Assembly: GCA_019722365.1 (NCBI GenBank)
Contig: JADFUC010001405.1
Coordinates: forward strand, 1 to 64,000
Source: Lithospermum erythrorhizon
Lineage: Eukaryota > Streptophyta > Magnoliopsida > Boraginales > Boraginaceae
Direction: 5' to 3'
Length of the DNA: 64,000 nucleotides
How positions within the stretch are numbered: the stretch's first letter is position 1; each line of letters opens with the position of its first letter. The position numbers and the translations under genes were made by a program. The notes beneath the pieces were generated by a model that was not told the DNA's origin, ran no database searches, and saw only the letters and a program-made list of their open reading frames with translations. Positions 11,410 through 21,406 of this stretch are shown here, one piece after another.

Positions 11410-12305
11410 AACCTATCCCCCAATCGTCCCTCCCTCCCAGCCTCCCACCCCCGCAGCCATTCATGATCACTCACAGACGTCATCCATCCCATTAATCATG
11501 TTTCCCATTCCTTTGTGATCAACAAAAACAACAGCAGTAAAGGCCAACAATGGAATAATATGCAGAGCAAGTGAAAATCACTTAACTTCGAAACAAAGAA
11601 AGCTAAAAGGAAAAGTCTTTTTGCTGGCACATCAGCTTCACCTGCCGTAATTACTAACATTATCCCAAAAATTCAGGTTCCAAAATAATGTATTAAAAAA
11701 CAAGTTTCAATCTTTTTCCACCCCTTTTTGTCACAAACTAATCAAACGATGAGGATGAATCTGTGGTATAGCAATCAATGACATAATAATAAATGGAGCT
11801 AAAGAAACCAATCCCAAAACAACTGCCACATAACCAACAATGCTCAACCCCAAATTATTCACAAAAGATAGTCTAAAAGTCACGACCGAAATTGCCAACC
11901 TTAAGTGGTGTTCCAGAAGCAAAAACTGGGAATAATTTTTCAAGATAGGAAACTAGATAAATTATTGGTTCATACAAAGCTTCATCATTATTAATAATTT
12001 GCAGATGTTTGAGGATGAAAGGGGGTGCATTGAACTTTGGTTTGTTGAATTGTGTTATGGTGGTGGGTTAAGGGAGGAGGGGGGTTATTGCGGGGGCCGT
12101 GGTCTGCTTGAGGTAGGTGATGGGTGGTGGTCGGGAATGGATGGTGCTCGGCTGTTTGGTATTGAAAGATTGTGAGCAAAGAAGGGGAAGGATGTTTAAT
12201 TTTTTGGGGAGGTAGGCTTTGGTGGTTCGGCGATGATGATGGTGGTGTTTATTGGATGGGTATGTTGGGGGGGTTAGGAGGAGGCGACTTTGGGGAGGGG
12301 TTCAT
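11410..12305 (-). pseudogene. Polyamine transporter (PUT/LAT-type APC permease), truncated
   Basis: On the minus strand a start codon at 12305-12303 opens a Pro/Ser-rich N-terminus, then PTSPKKLNILPLL as in plant polyamine uptake transporters. After a scrambled stretch, [18 protein letters not shown] (about 11995-11940) matches the region before a membrane helix. [18 protein letters not shown] and [18 protein letters not shown] (about 11860-11745) match the next helix and its cytosolic end almost without gaps. GEADVPAK (about 11647-11621) and TAVVFVDHK (about 11537-11508) fit later conserved segments. Intact proteins are about 480 residues with 12 membrane spans and move polyamines by proton symport. 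Here there are at least four frameshifts, and the sequence stops near 11410, losing about the last third. It is the only clear host-gene sequence in the window. A duplicated or TE-captured fragment is as likely as a dead native gene. Confidence 0.8.
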
Positions 12306-12309
12306 TTTC

Positions 12310-14588
12310 TATTTTTAAAAGGTATGAGTAGAATATATATCGTTGCTAATGAAAAATGGGAGGATAATTATGGTAATTAGCTCACAATGGTTGTATAATG
12401 TGAGAGCAGTAGTTTTTGAGGTGTATTGTGATTTGAGAGTGATTAGTAGCATGAGAAGAAAGCCGGAGGTCGTTGAACCATAATTCTAGAGGGAGCTCGA
12501 AATTTTATATTTATGATCCTTGTGTGGTCGGAGAGATGCTTGATAAAGATTATAATTGAATTCACGATGAGTAGATTTATAAATTTTCCTATCGGGTTGA
12601 ATTATTTTTGTGAAAGCATTAGTGCAAATTTTATGTTAGGTAAATGTAAGATTCAAAGCTAGTATAGTAATTAAGTAGTGACATGAGCCAAAATATTAAC
12701 ATTAGTGTGGTTTTTGAAAAGAGTTGTTAATGTATTGAAGTGAGGTCGGGGCAATCAATTAGAGAGAATACAACGATAAAATTCATGAATTCAAGGGCCG
12801 AATAGGTGAGAAATGTTGTGTGTTGATCGATTATAGACCTCGGCGGAAGGCGTGTTATTGTCGAGGATATAAGACATATAGATGTGTGTAAGACACGAGT
12901 TACTTGAGAGGTGATAAATTTAATTGAAGGAAGTTGCTCGTAGTAATAATAACTTCGAGGCCGATGTTGGGATGTTACGGTGAAGCTATTGAAATATTGA
13001 ATTCTAAGATGAGATAAGAAAAGGAAATATGACTCTGAAGAGTGATGAAGAAAGCTGTGGAAAGAATAAAAAATGGATACAACCACATTGCTAGTTGGCT
13101 TTTAAGAATGTTAATGTGATAAACGAAGAAGTGACATTGGTGAATTATATAATATAACTTAGGAGAATATGATTGAGGATGCATGAAACCGTAAGGGAAT
13201 GATGGTTGTCTAAAGAAATACAATGTGATCATGTTATAATGCGATTGGGCGTATATTGAATTGTGATATTGATAAAATGATAGCTTTATGGTTGAGATGT
13301 TTATGATATGATATGATATGATGATGATATGAATGAAAATGACACGTGCAAGGGGGAAAATATGGTATTGAGTTATATGCTGATTAAATCATGATTGCAT
13401 GAAATGATAAAAGGGATATGGATGAGATGTGTGGTGATGTTGGTGTATTGACAAGTGGTGATATAATATAATGTATACATATACATGGGTAGACTGAATA
13501 ATGTGTAGTGTCTTGGCATGTTATATATATATTGGTGTGTGGTTGGTGTAATGACTAAGCTATAGCAGTTTCTATGTTATAATATAGAAATAGTTAGGAA
13601 GTAAACGTGAATATATTATAGGGTAATTGTTGTAAATATATATATGTGAAAGCATTAAGAACTTTTTTGGGGTTATTGGTGATATATCCTTGTATTTAGT
13701 TGTATATTGGGAAGCCTTGGGTGACTACTATATTCGAATGTCAAAATATTTATTAATTTAAAATTTAAGAGTTGGGTTGATAAGGGAGTTGACTTGCATA
13801 TGAATGAATCTAAACATCTTTAGTGTGATATATATGGCGGTTGACAATGAGTGATGATAATTGTGTAGAGTCGCATTATAATGAAAGGTGAGGTATGGAA
13901 TAAGCGCCATGAGAAGAAGGTATATTGCGTGGAGTATATGCTATGTTGATGTATGATAAATCGGTTATAATAAGCTTTTGCATAAATGAGAAAATGCAGA
14001 AATTATAGTATATTTGACATTGGTGGATTTTATGGTATGAACTAAGAGATCGAAGATTGCAATTGATTGGAATTGTATGAGGCGTCTTTGCGAGCGATAA
14101 TCCGTAGAAATATAAACATGGGTATGTGATAGTTGACAAATTATGCGTAGATAAAAGCTGATATCGGGTGACATTAGTAGGTTTTATATAATAGATGATG
14201 TGTGGTTGGGGTATTGTAGAACTATTCTTTGAGTGGTTTGTAATATACTTTCTATGTGTAGGTGAATTAAGATTTATAATAATAGGTCATGAGAGTCGGG
14301 TTACTTGAATGTGTAAAATGATCACGATAATGAATAATGAAATAGAGGCATAGAGATGTTATCGATGAATAAGTATAATCTAAGGTGATAACGTAGAGGC
14401 TGAGGATTAATGTGTTTAAGAGATATTAGGTGGTATAAAGATGATTACTATAATGTGAGAATTTTTTGGGTGATAAGATGTTTGATATTAGATAATAAGG
14501 CGTATTGAAAGGTGAGTTGCAACAATAAGAAAAAATCGAGGTTGTGAGAGTAAACTTGATGGCGGGGAGGCCACATAAGGAGGTGAAT
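12310..14588 (+). pseudogene. Gypsy RNase H-integrase remnant
   Basis: The + strand is strongly C-poor. Few frames stay open, but three landmarks fit the end of a Gypsy polyprotein in the right order. At 13835-13905 GGCGGTTGAC...GTAGAGTCGCATTATAATGA resembles the DNA for GGSWxxHLPLxEFAYN. Next, at 13905-13935, there is a scrambled MAPYEALYGRR-like stretch. At 14485-14530 TTGATATTAGATAATAAGG reads ILDNK, as in the ILDRKxxVLRNK tail. An LTR start follows immediately at 14589. The 12310-13800 part is assigned only by continuity and base composition. The 87-119 codon minus-strand frames here are artefacts of the skew. Confidence 0.55.
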
Positions 14589-15400
14589 TAAAATAAACCA
14601 TCCCGTTGAATATTATTTATACTATTTTATTTTGGGTGTTGTTCGATGGTAAATATTTAAATCATATTAGTTTTGAAATAAACCGAATTTTTATTATTCA
14701 AGTAAGAATTGAGTATTGCTCTACGTAAAACAAACTTGAACTAGACAAGTGTATAACTAAATAAAGCTCTTCGTCTTTTTCCCTCTAACTAAGCGAAATC
14801 AGCCTCATGCTTGCTTCTTAGGAACCTCGTAACATAGACTACTTGAGTTAAGCAACTTCATTTCTATAAATAGCATAAACTAAAAGAAAAGCATAAAAAA
14901 ATTTCCTCTCGTTTTTTTTTTTTCTTAGGTAGGGTAGAGGCGTTTCCACTCACTCTTTAAATTTTTTTATTTCCTTTTGATATTTAATTGCTCCACTCAT
15001 ATCATAATCTTAAAAGTTCTTTCAAGAGTCTTAAGAAGGAAAATTTATAAGTATATCCTTTTATTGGTTATATAACTAGTTGTATAATTATGCCAAGTTA
15101 CTTTAATTAGCTAAATTCATCCATTAATGATATTTAGAGTTCATATTTAATGGTTTAAATATAAGTATGTTGGTTATAGGGCTACGAAATTTATCTAATT
15201 AAATTCTTGTTGAAGTAAGTAGTAAATTGATTACTTGTAATATACATAAACTAAATTATAGAATCATATGTTAGTTCTAGTTTAACTATGTAATAGATTT
15301 TGGATAGGTAGTATTCATTTTAGATTAGCGATATAAATAATATTGTTCGAATATAGACAAAACTTAAAATGGGTATAGTAGTATATAAGTAAAATGGGAT
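14589..15400 (+). mobile_element. 5' part of a Gypsy LTR (U3 and start of transcript)
   Basis: AAAATAAACCATCCCGTTG followed by AATATTATTTATACTATTTTA corresponds to the LTR start in the other copies (TGAAATAACCCG, CCGTATAAG, then TATTATTTTAATATTA). It follows the integrase end directly, as a 3' LTR should. A TATA element and a pyrimidine-rich stretch lie in the first 350 bases. Similarity to the other LTRs fades after about 15000, and the sequence seems truncated near 15400, about 1.4 kb short of full length. Confidence 0.6.
14875..14883 (+). promoter_or_regulatory. TATA box of the LTR promoter
   Basis: TATAAATAG is a textbook plant TATA element. It lies about 290 bases into the LTR, where the promoter of these elements is expected, with a pyrimidine-rich stretch beginning about 30 bases downstream. 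No expression evidence can be read from the sequence. Confidence 0.45.
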
Positions 15401-16729
15401 GAATTTGCGCCAAGGATTCGAGTAGTTCACAAATCTAGTAAAGGTGATGAACATGGCGGCGGATGCAACGCCAAAATGAGGCCTTATCGACATGGTGGGG
15501 AGAATCTGAGACCATGAGTAAGCGTCAGCGTATGCCGGGAAGCCATCGCAGGGACCACTGCCTCGCCAGAGGCACCCTAACGGCTGAAAGGATGCCGAGG
15601 AAACTCATCTCGCTCCGTTATGTCGGGGCCTGGCGTATACCATGAACAACTTGACAAGCAGTGGTGAAAATCCCATGTGTATCAGCTAACGGAACAATCC
15701 CCCCAACATAACTCAGGGAGTTCATATTGAGGGCATTCAAAGACTATTAGGATGAGGTACGAGTACATCAACAACGTACAATGCCAAATTTGCAGGTCTA
15801 TATCTTGAAGAACCATGCGAAGAAGATGTACATGCCACAACTTTCAAGTCGACAAAATCCTCCTTCAAAACCAAAAGGGCCTTGAGGAGATACTAAATTT
15901 AGTAGGATTAAATCCCGTCTTTGAAAGAGAGATCACGAGCAAAGAATATCCATTCTTTGAGTCGGACGTCAACAATTGTTTAAGGGAGCGGCCCAAATGA
16001 AAAGCTCATAGAATTGCTTGAGTCAGCGACTGAGAGGCCAGCAAAACATTGAGCGAACTATTGCAAGTATATTTGATTCTTTTGCTCGTCCACAGAAAAG
16101 TGTTTCACGTTCAAAGAAAAAGTGATGGGTTAGGCCCCGGTCGAGGGACCGTATCAACGAAAAGACATGAAATCGATGTAAATCGTGTGACTACGCAAAA
16201 AATACAAGGATTTTGGGACAAAAAGGCTTGATAGATATTTCGAGATAGCTCTGTGTTGAAAGCTATGAGAGCTTACGTATCGTATATTAAGAGAGGATTG
16301 ATGAAATTCCGAGGCTATGACAGGCGATAAGATGCCCCCAAAGGCTCAAGATACCTCGAAGCGAAATCGAGGAAGGTGCTCCACCTGCGAGAGCGGGCAA
16401 TAAAGATCAATAACAAGCCAATTGGGCCAGGGAAACCACAAATCGGTCTTCCGGAGGAAGTTGGGGAAGACAACCCGAAAGAAAGCATTGGTCTTTAGAA
16501 GATTAGGGGCAAGCAAGAGACAAGCGATCGTGCAGAGGCGGATATAGTAAATCGACAACAAACTCCACTATGCATTATGATGAGACCCGGGGTTCATATA
16601 CACCGCGTATAAGGGAAGCAATCATCGGTACATACAAAGTATGGACTCGCTGATGCCACGGCCTCGACATCAAAATGAGGCAAGCACAGGTGTCTGACCA
16701 TGTCATTTAAGAATGAACCTTTGCCTATT
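15401..16729 (+). other. Possible Tat-like Gypsy internal remnant, product not recognised
   Basis: Base composition changes here to a more balanced, AAG- and GAG-rich sequence with several 60-70 codon frames on the + strand (15463-15645, 15815-16000, 16049-16231) separated by stops. None shows a motif I can name. The assignment rests only on what follows on the same strand: a minisatellite and a Tat-type LTR signature. Other origins are possible. Confidence 0.3.
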
Positions 16730-17000
16730 TGAGTGATCAATATGCCACGCTCTACATAGGAGGATAAATTGTCTACTACTCATGATATGAGCTAAACTGT
16801 CTGATCTCCTTGCGGCATGAGGAAAAGCTATCTCCGTTCTCCGCCCGATATGAGTATAAAGGCGCTCTGCCGTCTCGCCCGACAGGGCTAAATTGTCCAC
16901 ATACTCCTTGGTGATAACATAAAATGCATACAACACTCCTAGACAAGAGTATAAATATCTATAGGCTCCTGCAGCCAGGCATAAAGCTTGATTCCTGACA
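16730..17000 (+). repeat. ~60-85 bp minisatellite (array B, inverted relative of array A)
   Basis: The reverse complement contains repeated GGAGTATGTGGACAATTTAGC and TTTATACTCATATCGGGCGG blocks. These match the array at 9130-9400 (GGAGTGTATAGATAATTTAACCT, TTTATACTCGTGTTCGGG). At least four units can be outlined, ending near 16990 with an AGTGTCAGGAATCA variant. The two arrays lie about 7.4 kb apart in opposite orientation. Confidence 0.7.
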
Positions 17001-17059
17001 CTCCTAGGCAGTTAAAACTGTGCTTGCTTTGTAGAGTTTTTTGCAAGACCAAAACAACT

Positions 17060-17160
17060 TTATAACGAACTACACCGTTTGAGCGATCCCGATAGGAAAG
17101 TAGAGAACTTGGAAATCTGAGGATTCGATCTCGTAACTCAAAAAGCTCTCCATTGTCTCC
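17060..17160 (+). mobile_element. Tat/Ogre-type LTR signature
   Basis: GAACTAC, then GATCCCGATAGG, then a degenerate GTAGAGAAC, then GAGGATTCGATCTCGTAAC, follow the order GAACTACGT, GATCCC, GATACGTAGGCA, GGGTTCGATC seen in LTRs of the plant Tat/Ogre Gypsy lineage. It lies just downstream of array B, consistent with a 3' untranslated repeat followed by an LTR. The LTR limits are not resolved. Confidence 0.4.
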
Positions 17161-18125
17161 TGCAATGATACAAAAATTCGGCTACCGGAGTAGCGCTAGA
17201 GTCGAATACTACGAGGTATTATTCAGTCGAGGCCTCCAAGAAAGGAATTTCTTTCTTGGTGGCGTCGTTCCCATGACTCCACTACGATGTCCAAGCTCGA
17301 GGTATTTGTAGATAGTCAAAATTTAATTAATTAAATTATGGGCTTTTTAATTTAAGAATTCGATTAATTAAATTCAGCAAAAGACGGAATCTCGGTGTGA
17401 CACTTGATGATTAGGATTCCGGCCAATTAACCGATTAAAATTGAACACGCATTGAAGAATAAGGGTTTCCGATATTTTAGCCACCTGAAATTAATTAACG
17501 TGGTAGATTAGGTTTTATCCTCAATTAAAATCTAATTACAACATTAAAATAATTTTTCCTAAATTTACGGAATTAAAATGATATATTGGAGGAGAAAACT
17601 TGAATAAAAATAGAGTTGTTTTTTATAAGCGAGCTCAAAATGGTGGCCCGATAGAAAAATAAGGTAAGTAAACCTTTACCACTTGGATATCGAAGATAGT
17701 CAGCGTAGTCTCGTATTTATCGTTTCATGTAATATATTATTTTAATATTAAATCAGGAGTAGTTCGAATCTTTACTCCGTAATTTAATTTATTAATGGCT
17801 CATATTGTAATCCGCTTTGAAGATGGATCAGCTTGATGAGGCTCGAAAGCCTATGAATTCACCCCTCTTATGTTCAAAAAATAAAACACGAGACCTCATG
17901 ACCAAAAAAATAAAACAAAAATCTCACAGAGAATTTAACATAAAAAAGCATTTCTGAAGGTATTTACTCGATGAAAAACTTTGAAGTTTGTTGCTTTTAA
18001 ACCACCATAAAACCACCAAAAATCTTTAAAATCTTCAACCTAAGAAGCCTAAATAGGCTAAATTGAGAATGGAGGGAAGAACACAAAAATCTTGAAGTCA
18101 AAATCAAATATCGCCTAATATTCAA
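17161..18125. other. AT-rich sequence without recognisable features
   Basis: The stretch contains TTAATTAA-rich patches (17320-17380, 17400-17530) and A-rich tracts (17870-17960). No coding frame, repeat boundary or known element could be recognised. Confidence 0.5.
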
Positions 18126-18740
18126 AGATGGGCTCTAAACTGCGATGCGATACAAGCGATTATAATCGTCGAGTTAGATCTACTTAAATAAAATTACTAC
18201 ATGATTAAACTTGGCATAGGCTCTGAAACTTCTGATGCGATACAAATTGCGCAGCATTTATGCGCCGTCGGGGAAAAATGAGAGTAAGGCTGCTAAGCCG
18301 CCCCGTGGAAGGAAGCGTATCATGGCAGTTAGCGCTTTTAAAGATCGGGTAAAATTCTTCAGAATCACGAACTCGGCCAGTATGCGGGATCAGCTGCTAA
18401 AAGGCGCGAAGCTAGAGCATCAGCAGTACCGAGTCCAAAGACGAGATCAATTCCGTACATCCGTACGGGTCCAGAAGGCTGTGAAATTTAGAGCTTGGAG
18501 CATTATCCGGTCGGGCGAGTCGAGACTAAGTCTCACAACCGGTCCCCAGGATCGGCGTTGATCCAAACTCCCATCGATCACCGCGTCGAATCCGGCTCGG
18601 GGCTCATCTGAGTCCGGGGCTCGTATCGAGCGTCGAATCAGGCTCGAATCCGGGCAGGGTTAGATCTGAAGTCCGAGCCACGTATCAGTCCCAACTCCAA
18701 GTCTCGAATCGAGTCAGTCGAGGCTACGCCCAAATCCGGC
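18126..18740. repeat. Local duplication plus GC-rich CGAATC/GGCTC repeat patch
   Basis: GGCTCTAAACTGCGATGCGATACAA near 18131 is echoed by GGCTCTGAAACTTCTGATGCGATACAA near 18220. From about 18560 to 18735 the words GTCGAATC, CCGGCTC and GGGGCTC recur irregularly in a strongly GC-rich patch. The 108-codon frame at 18235-18561 spans both parts, is basic, and resembles nothing I know. 18741-19192 is AT-rich with nothing seen. Confidence 0.4.
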
Positions 18741-19192
18741 GTCTGGCTGTTCAATGATCCATTTAGAAACCAATAGATTGATAGTCGGACTCAATCGTTC
18801 GATAAATCTTCTTTTTCTGATAATTTTTCCCAAGGGATTTTATTGTATCGTGCACGTGCCAATAATAAATCTTTCTACGTATTCTTGCTTGGTATAAATA
18901 ATATCGTCTTAGATTTCAAGCAATTTATTTAGAGTTTTGATTAAGAATGTTAATAAAATTTATTTTTCTGTAAATTAATTTTATTGAAATAATGATTTTT
19001 TGTGATGTTCAAATTATTTACATATAAATCCTTCGCTTCTTCGTATTTGATGATATGTACATATAAGTGAAAGACATTTATATGATTGAATTATTGTTTA
19101 TAAAAAAATATGTTAAATATTTACTTCTACTTGACCTCCATCCTTAAAAATAATTTTCTTTGATCTAAATTGATAAATTTTAGAGTCTTAAT

Positions 19193-20212
19193 TGTTGGAC
19201 TATATGCAATCCTAAGAGGGGTGGAGGGGGGGTGGGGAGGGGGTAGATTAGGATAAAATATAAAGTTGAAACCTTTTTTCGATTTTTAAGCTAGTGAATA
19301 GTTATACTTGAGATTAGCCTTAGAATTAATTCTCGCTAATAAACTATTCCCAATTAAACTTAAACCTTAAAATAATTCACTACAATTATAGTACACTTTC
19401 TGGCTTGACTAGTTTATAAGCCCAGTCGATCCTTTCTAAAAAAATAACTCTTAGCAGAAAAATCCTCGATTGAAGTGAATAAAAGTAATACAATTTAAGC
19501 TCTTGTAAAATCCTACTTAAAATTAATAAGGTAAGAATGGGTTAAGAGAGATTGACCTCTTGCTTTGGAACAATTTAGATTAAAGAGTGGAAAAAGTGTG
19601 TGGCCAGTTGGGATTTGAAATGTGATGAAAATGCTTTTTAGCAAATTGAAAACTCTAAGTGAAATACGCATGATCGGCTCCTGTAGGGGCCGTTTAGAAG
19701 ACAGATTCCTCTTTAAAGCGATCCTTCAAAACAAATTGATCGGCCTGCGGAGGAGCCGATTACGAACTCTATGGAAAATAATCGACTCTTGTGTTGAAAT
19801 AAACTTGAGAAGTAGGAGTGAGCTTTGCTAGTTTGTAATGCGACATTTTCTAGCTTGATCCACTAACTTTGATCTTATTCGAAATCGATCTTAAGATGAC
19901 ACAAAATTATTCTAACTCGATTTTGTAGAAGTTCGAATGCGGATCAGTCAAGAACAAGTTTATACAAACGATTGAGAAAAATCGAACTTCATGATTTAAA
20001 AGATTTCACCATTTTATAAGTGGCGAATTCCTTACAAGCATGGCAGGATCGCGTAAAGACCTAAACTAAACATCTGGCGTGGCATGACTTGATGCTTGTT
20101 CCAAAATGAAATGCCAATGGCGTCCTATAGAAGTCGCTTAAATAATTGTTAAGCTGACTTAAATATAATTTGTTATTATCAAAATAAGGATTAGTGACTT
20201 CGTGAATTGACA
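19193..20212 (-). mobile_element. 3' LTR of the SIRE-like Copia element
   Basis: The inner edge is set at 20211-20212 by the purine-rich tract that precedes it on the minus strand (ATGATAACAAA and CTCCCC read from the + side). The outer edge is at TGTTGGACTATATGCAATCC. The sequence matches 33317-34590 along its length, with the same start and the shared blocks AAGTTGAAACC, TAAACTATTCCCAATT and AAAGACCTAAACTAAA. It lacks about 430 bases present in the other copy (33475-33900) and has an extra G-rich run at 19215-19245. The 69-75 codon frames inside it are not genes. Confidence 0.85.
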
Positions 20213-21406
20213 AACTCCCCACTTTTTTGATGATAACAAAATTAACTATACTAGGGGTAAGATAATAAAGTAATAGCTCCTCCGGCAAGTAAGACGATAA
20301 GCAGGAAGATCATGACAAGTTACTTGAATCCAATTAAACCTGACATGATCTTAAAAACGAGTATTACGCTGCAAAATCAAACATCAATCATACAACCATA
20401 AAAAATTCAACATAAAGCAGAAACCATAAACATCCATGAGAATCCATAGTCATTCTCCCCCTTTGAGATCATCAATAAGGGCGTAAACATCCATAAAAAT
20501 ACTACATGACATATAATATCCATGGGCCAGTGCGTCGAGATGAACAAGCAGTGCGATCAAAATCAAACTCCACCATAAGGACCGGAAAAGAACCCCGTGC
20601 CTCAGCGTCATCATGCGTCATTACCGCTCCGAACCAGAAGTTCTTTGGGCGTATTTGGTATACCGTATGAAATCGGCCAGGAAGTGTATTTAAGCATTAG
20701 TACGAGGTGAAGAGTGGTGTGAGTAGTAGTTTGAGGGTATGCCATATCTTGATCGAGATGCAGTGAGCAAATATGCACGAGGTTCAGCTAGATGACCTAC
20801 TTCTTGGAAGCAACTTAGGAACTTCATAATCCACTTTCGGATAGCAGCTTGTTCTTTTTGAGTATCTGTAGATGCTTTGCTACGAACTATTGGAGTGCCA
20901 TTGGAGTGCTTTCCCTCTTTTTACATCTATCGCCATGACTGTGAGGAGCTCGGCGGGTGAACTTGCTTTGGTTTTACGAAGAATCCATCTTCGATTGTTT
21001 CAGCAACCCCGAGAAGAAGTTTAAAAATTTCTCACCGTTTCAAATTCACTAGTCGTCATGGTAGAAAACTCCTAGCATAAATTTTCATTAATGCTTAAAT
21101 ATAATATCATCAACATAAATTTGTACTTTCTGATATTGAAGTTTGTTTGCCTTTGATTTTAAGGAATAAAGGTAAAGTCGAGCCTTTCCACTTTTGAACA
21201 TCATTCGCGATTAGATGTGAATTTAATCCTACGTACAATACATGTGTCTTTTTAATCCCATCACAAGGCTTTGACTAGTTTATGTAAACATGATTCACGA
21301 AATTTAGGATTTTCAAAACCAGTGGTTGTTCAACAAAGACTTTCTCTTCTAGAAACCATTTAAAAATGCACTTTGCATCCATTTGATAAAAGTTTAAAGT
21401 CCGTAT
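20213..21406 (-). pseudogene. SIRE-like Copia RT and RNase H (3' part)
   Basis: On the minus strand YQMDAK (21390-21371), then VEQP and a VYVDD-type box follow in order for Copia reverse transcriptase. The YVDD codons are intact at 21117-21106, unlike the other Copia copies in the window. Downstream, toward 20340, RNase H is too degraded to read. A purine-rich motif on the minus strand near 20455 and another at 20213-20230 mark the 3' end. The RT starts in the middle because the + strand Gypsy element interrupts it at 21407. The rest of the protein resumes at 29786. Confidence 0.8.

Noticed and set aside
18235..18561. 108-codon basic protein on the + strand
   Set aside because: It spans a local duplication and a GC-rich repeat patch and has no supporting neighbour or motif.
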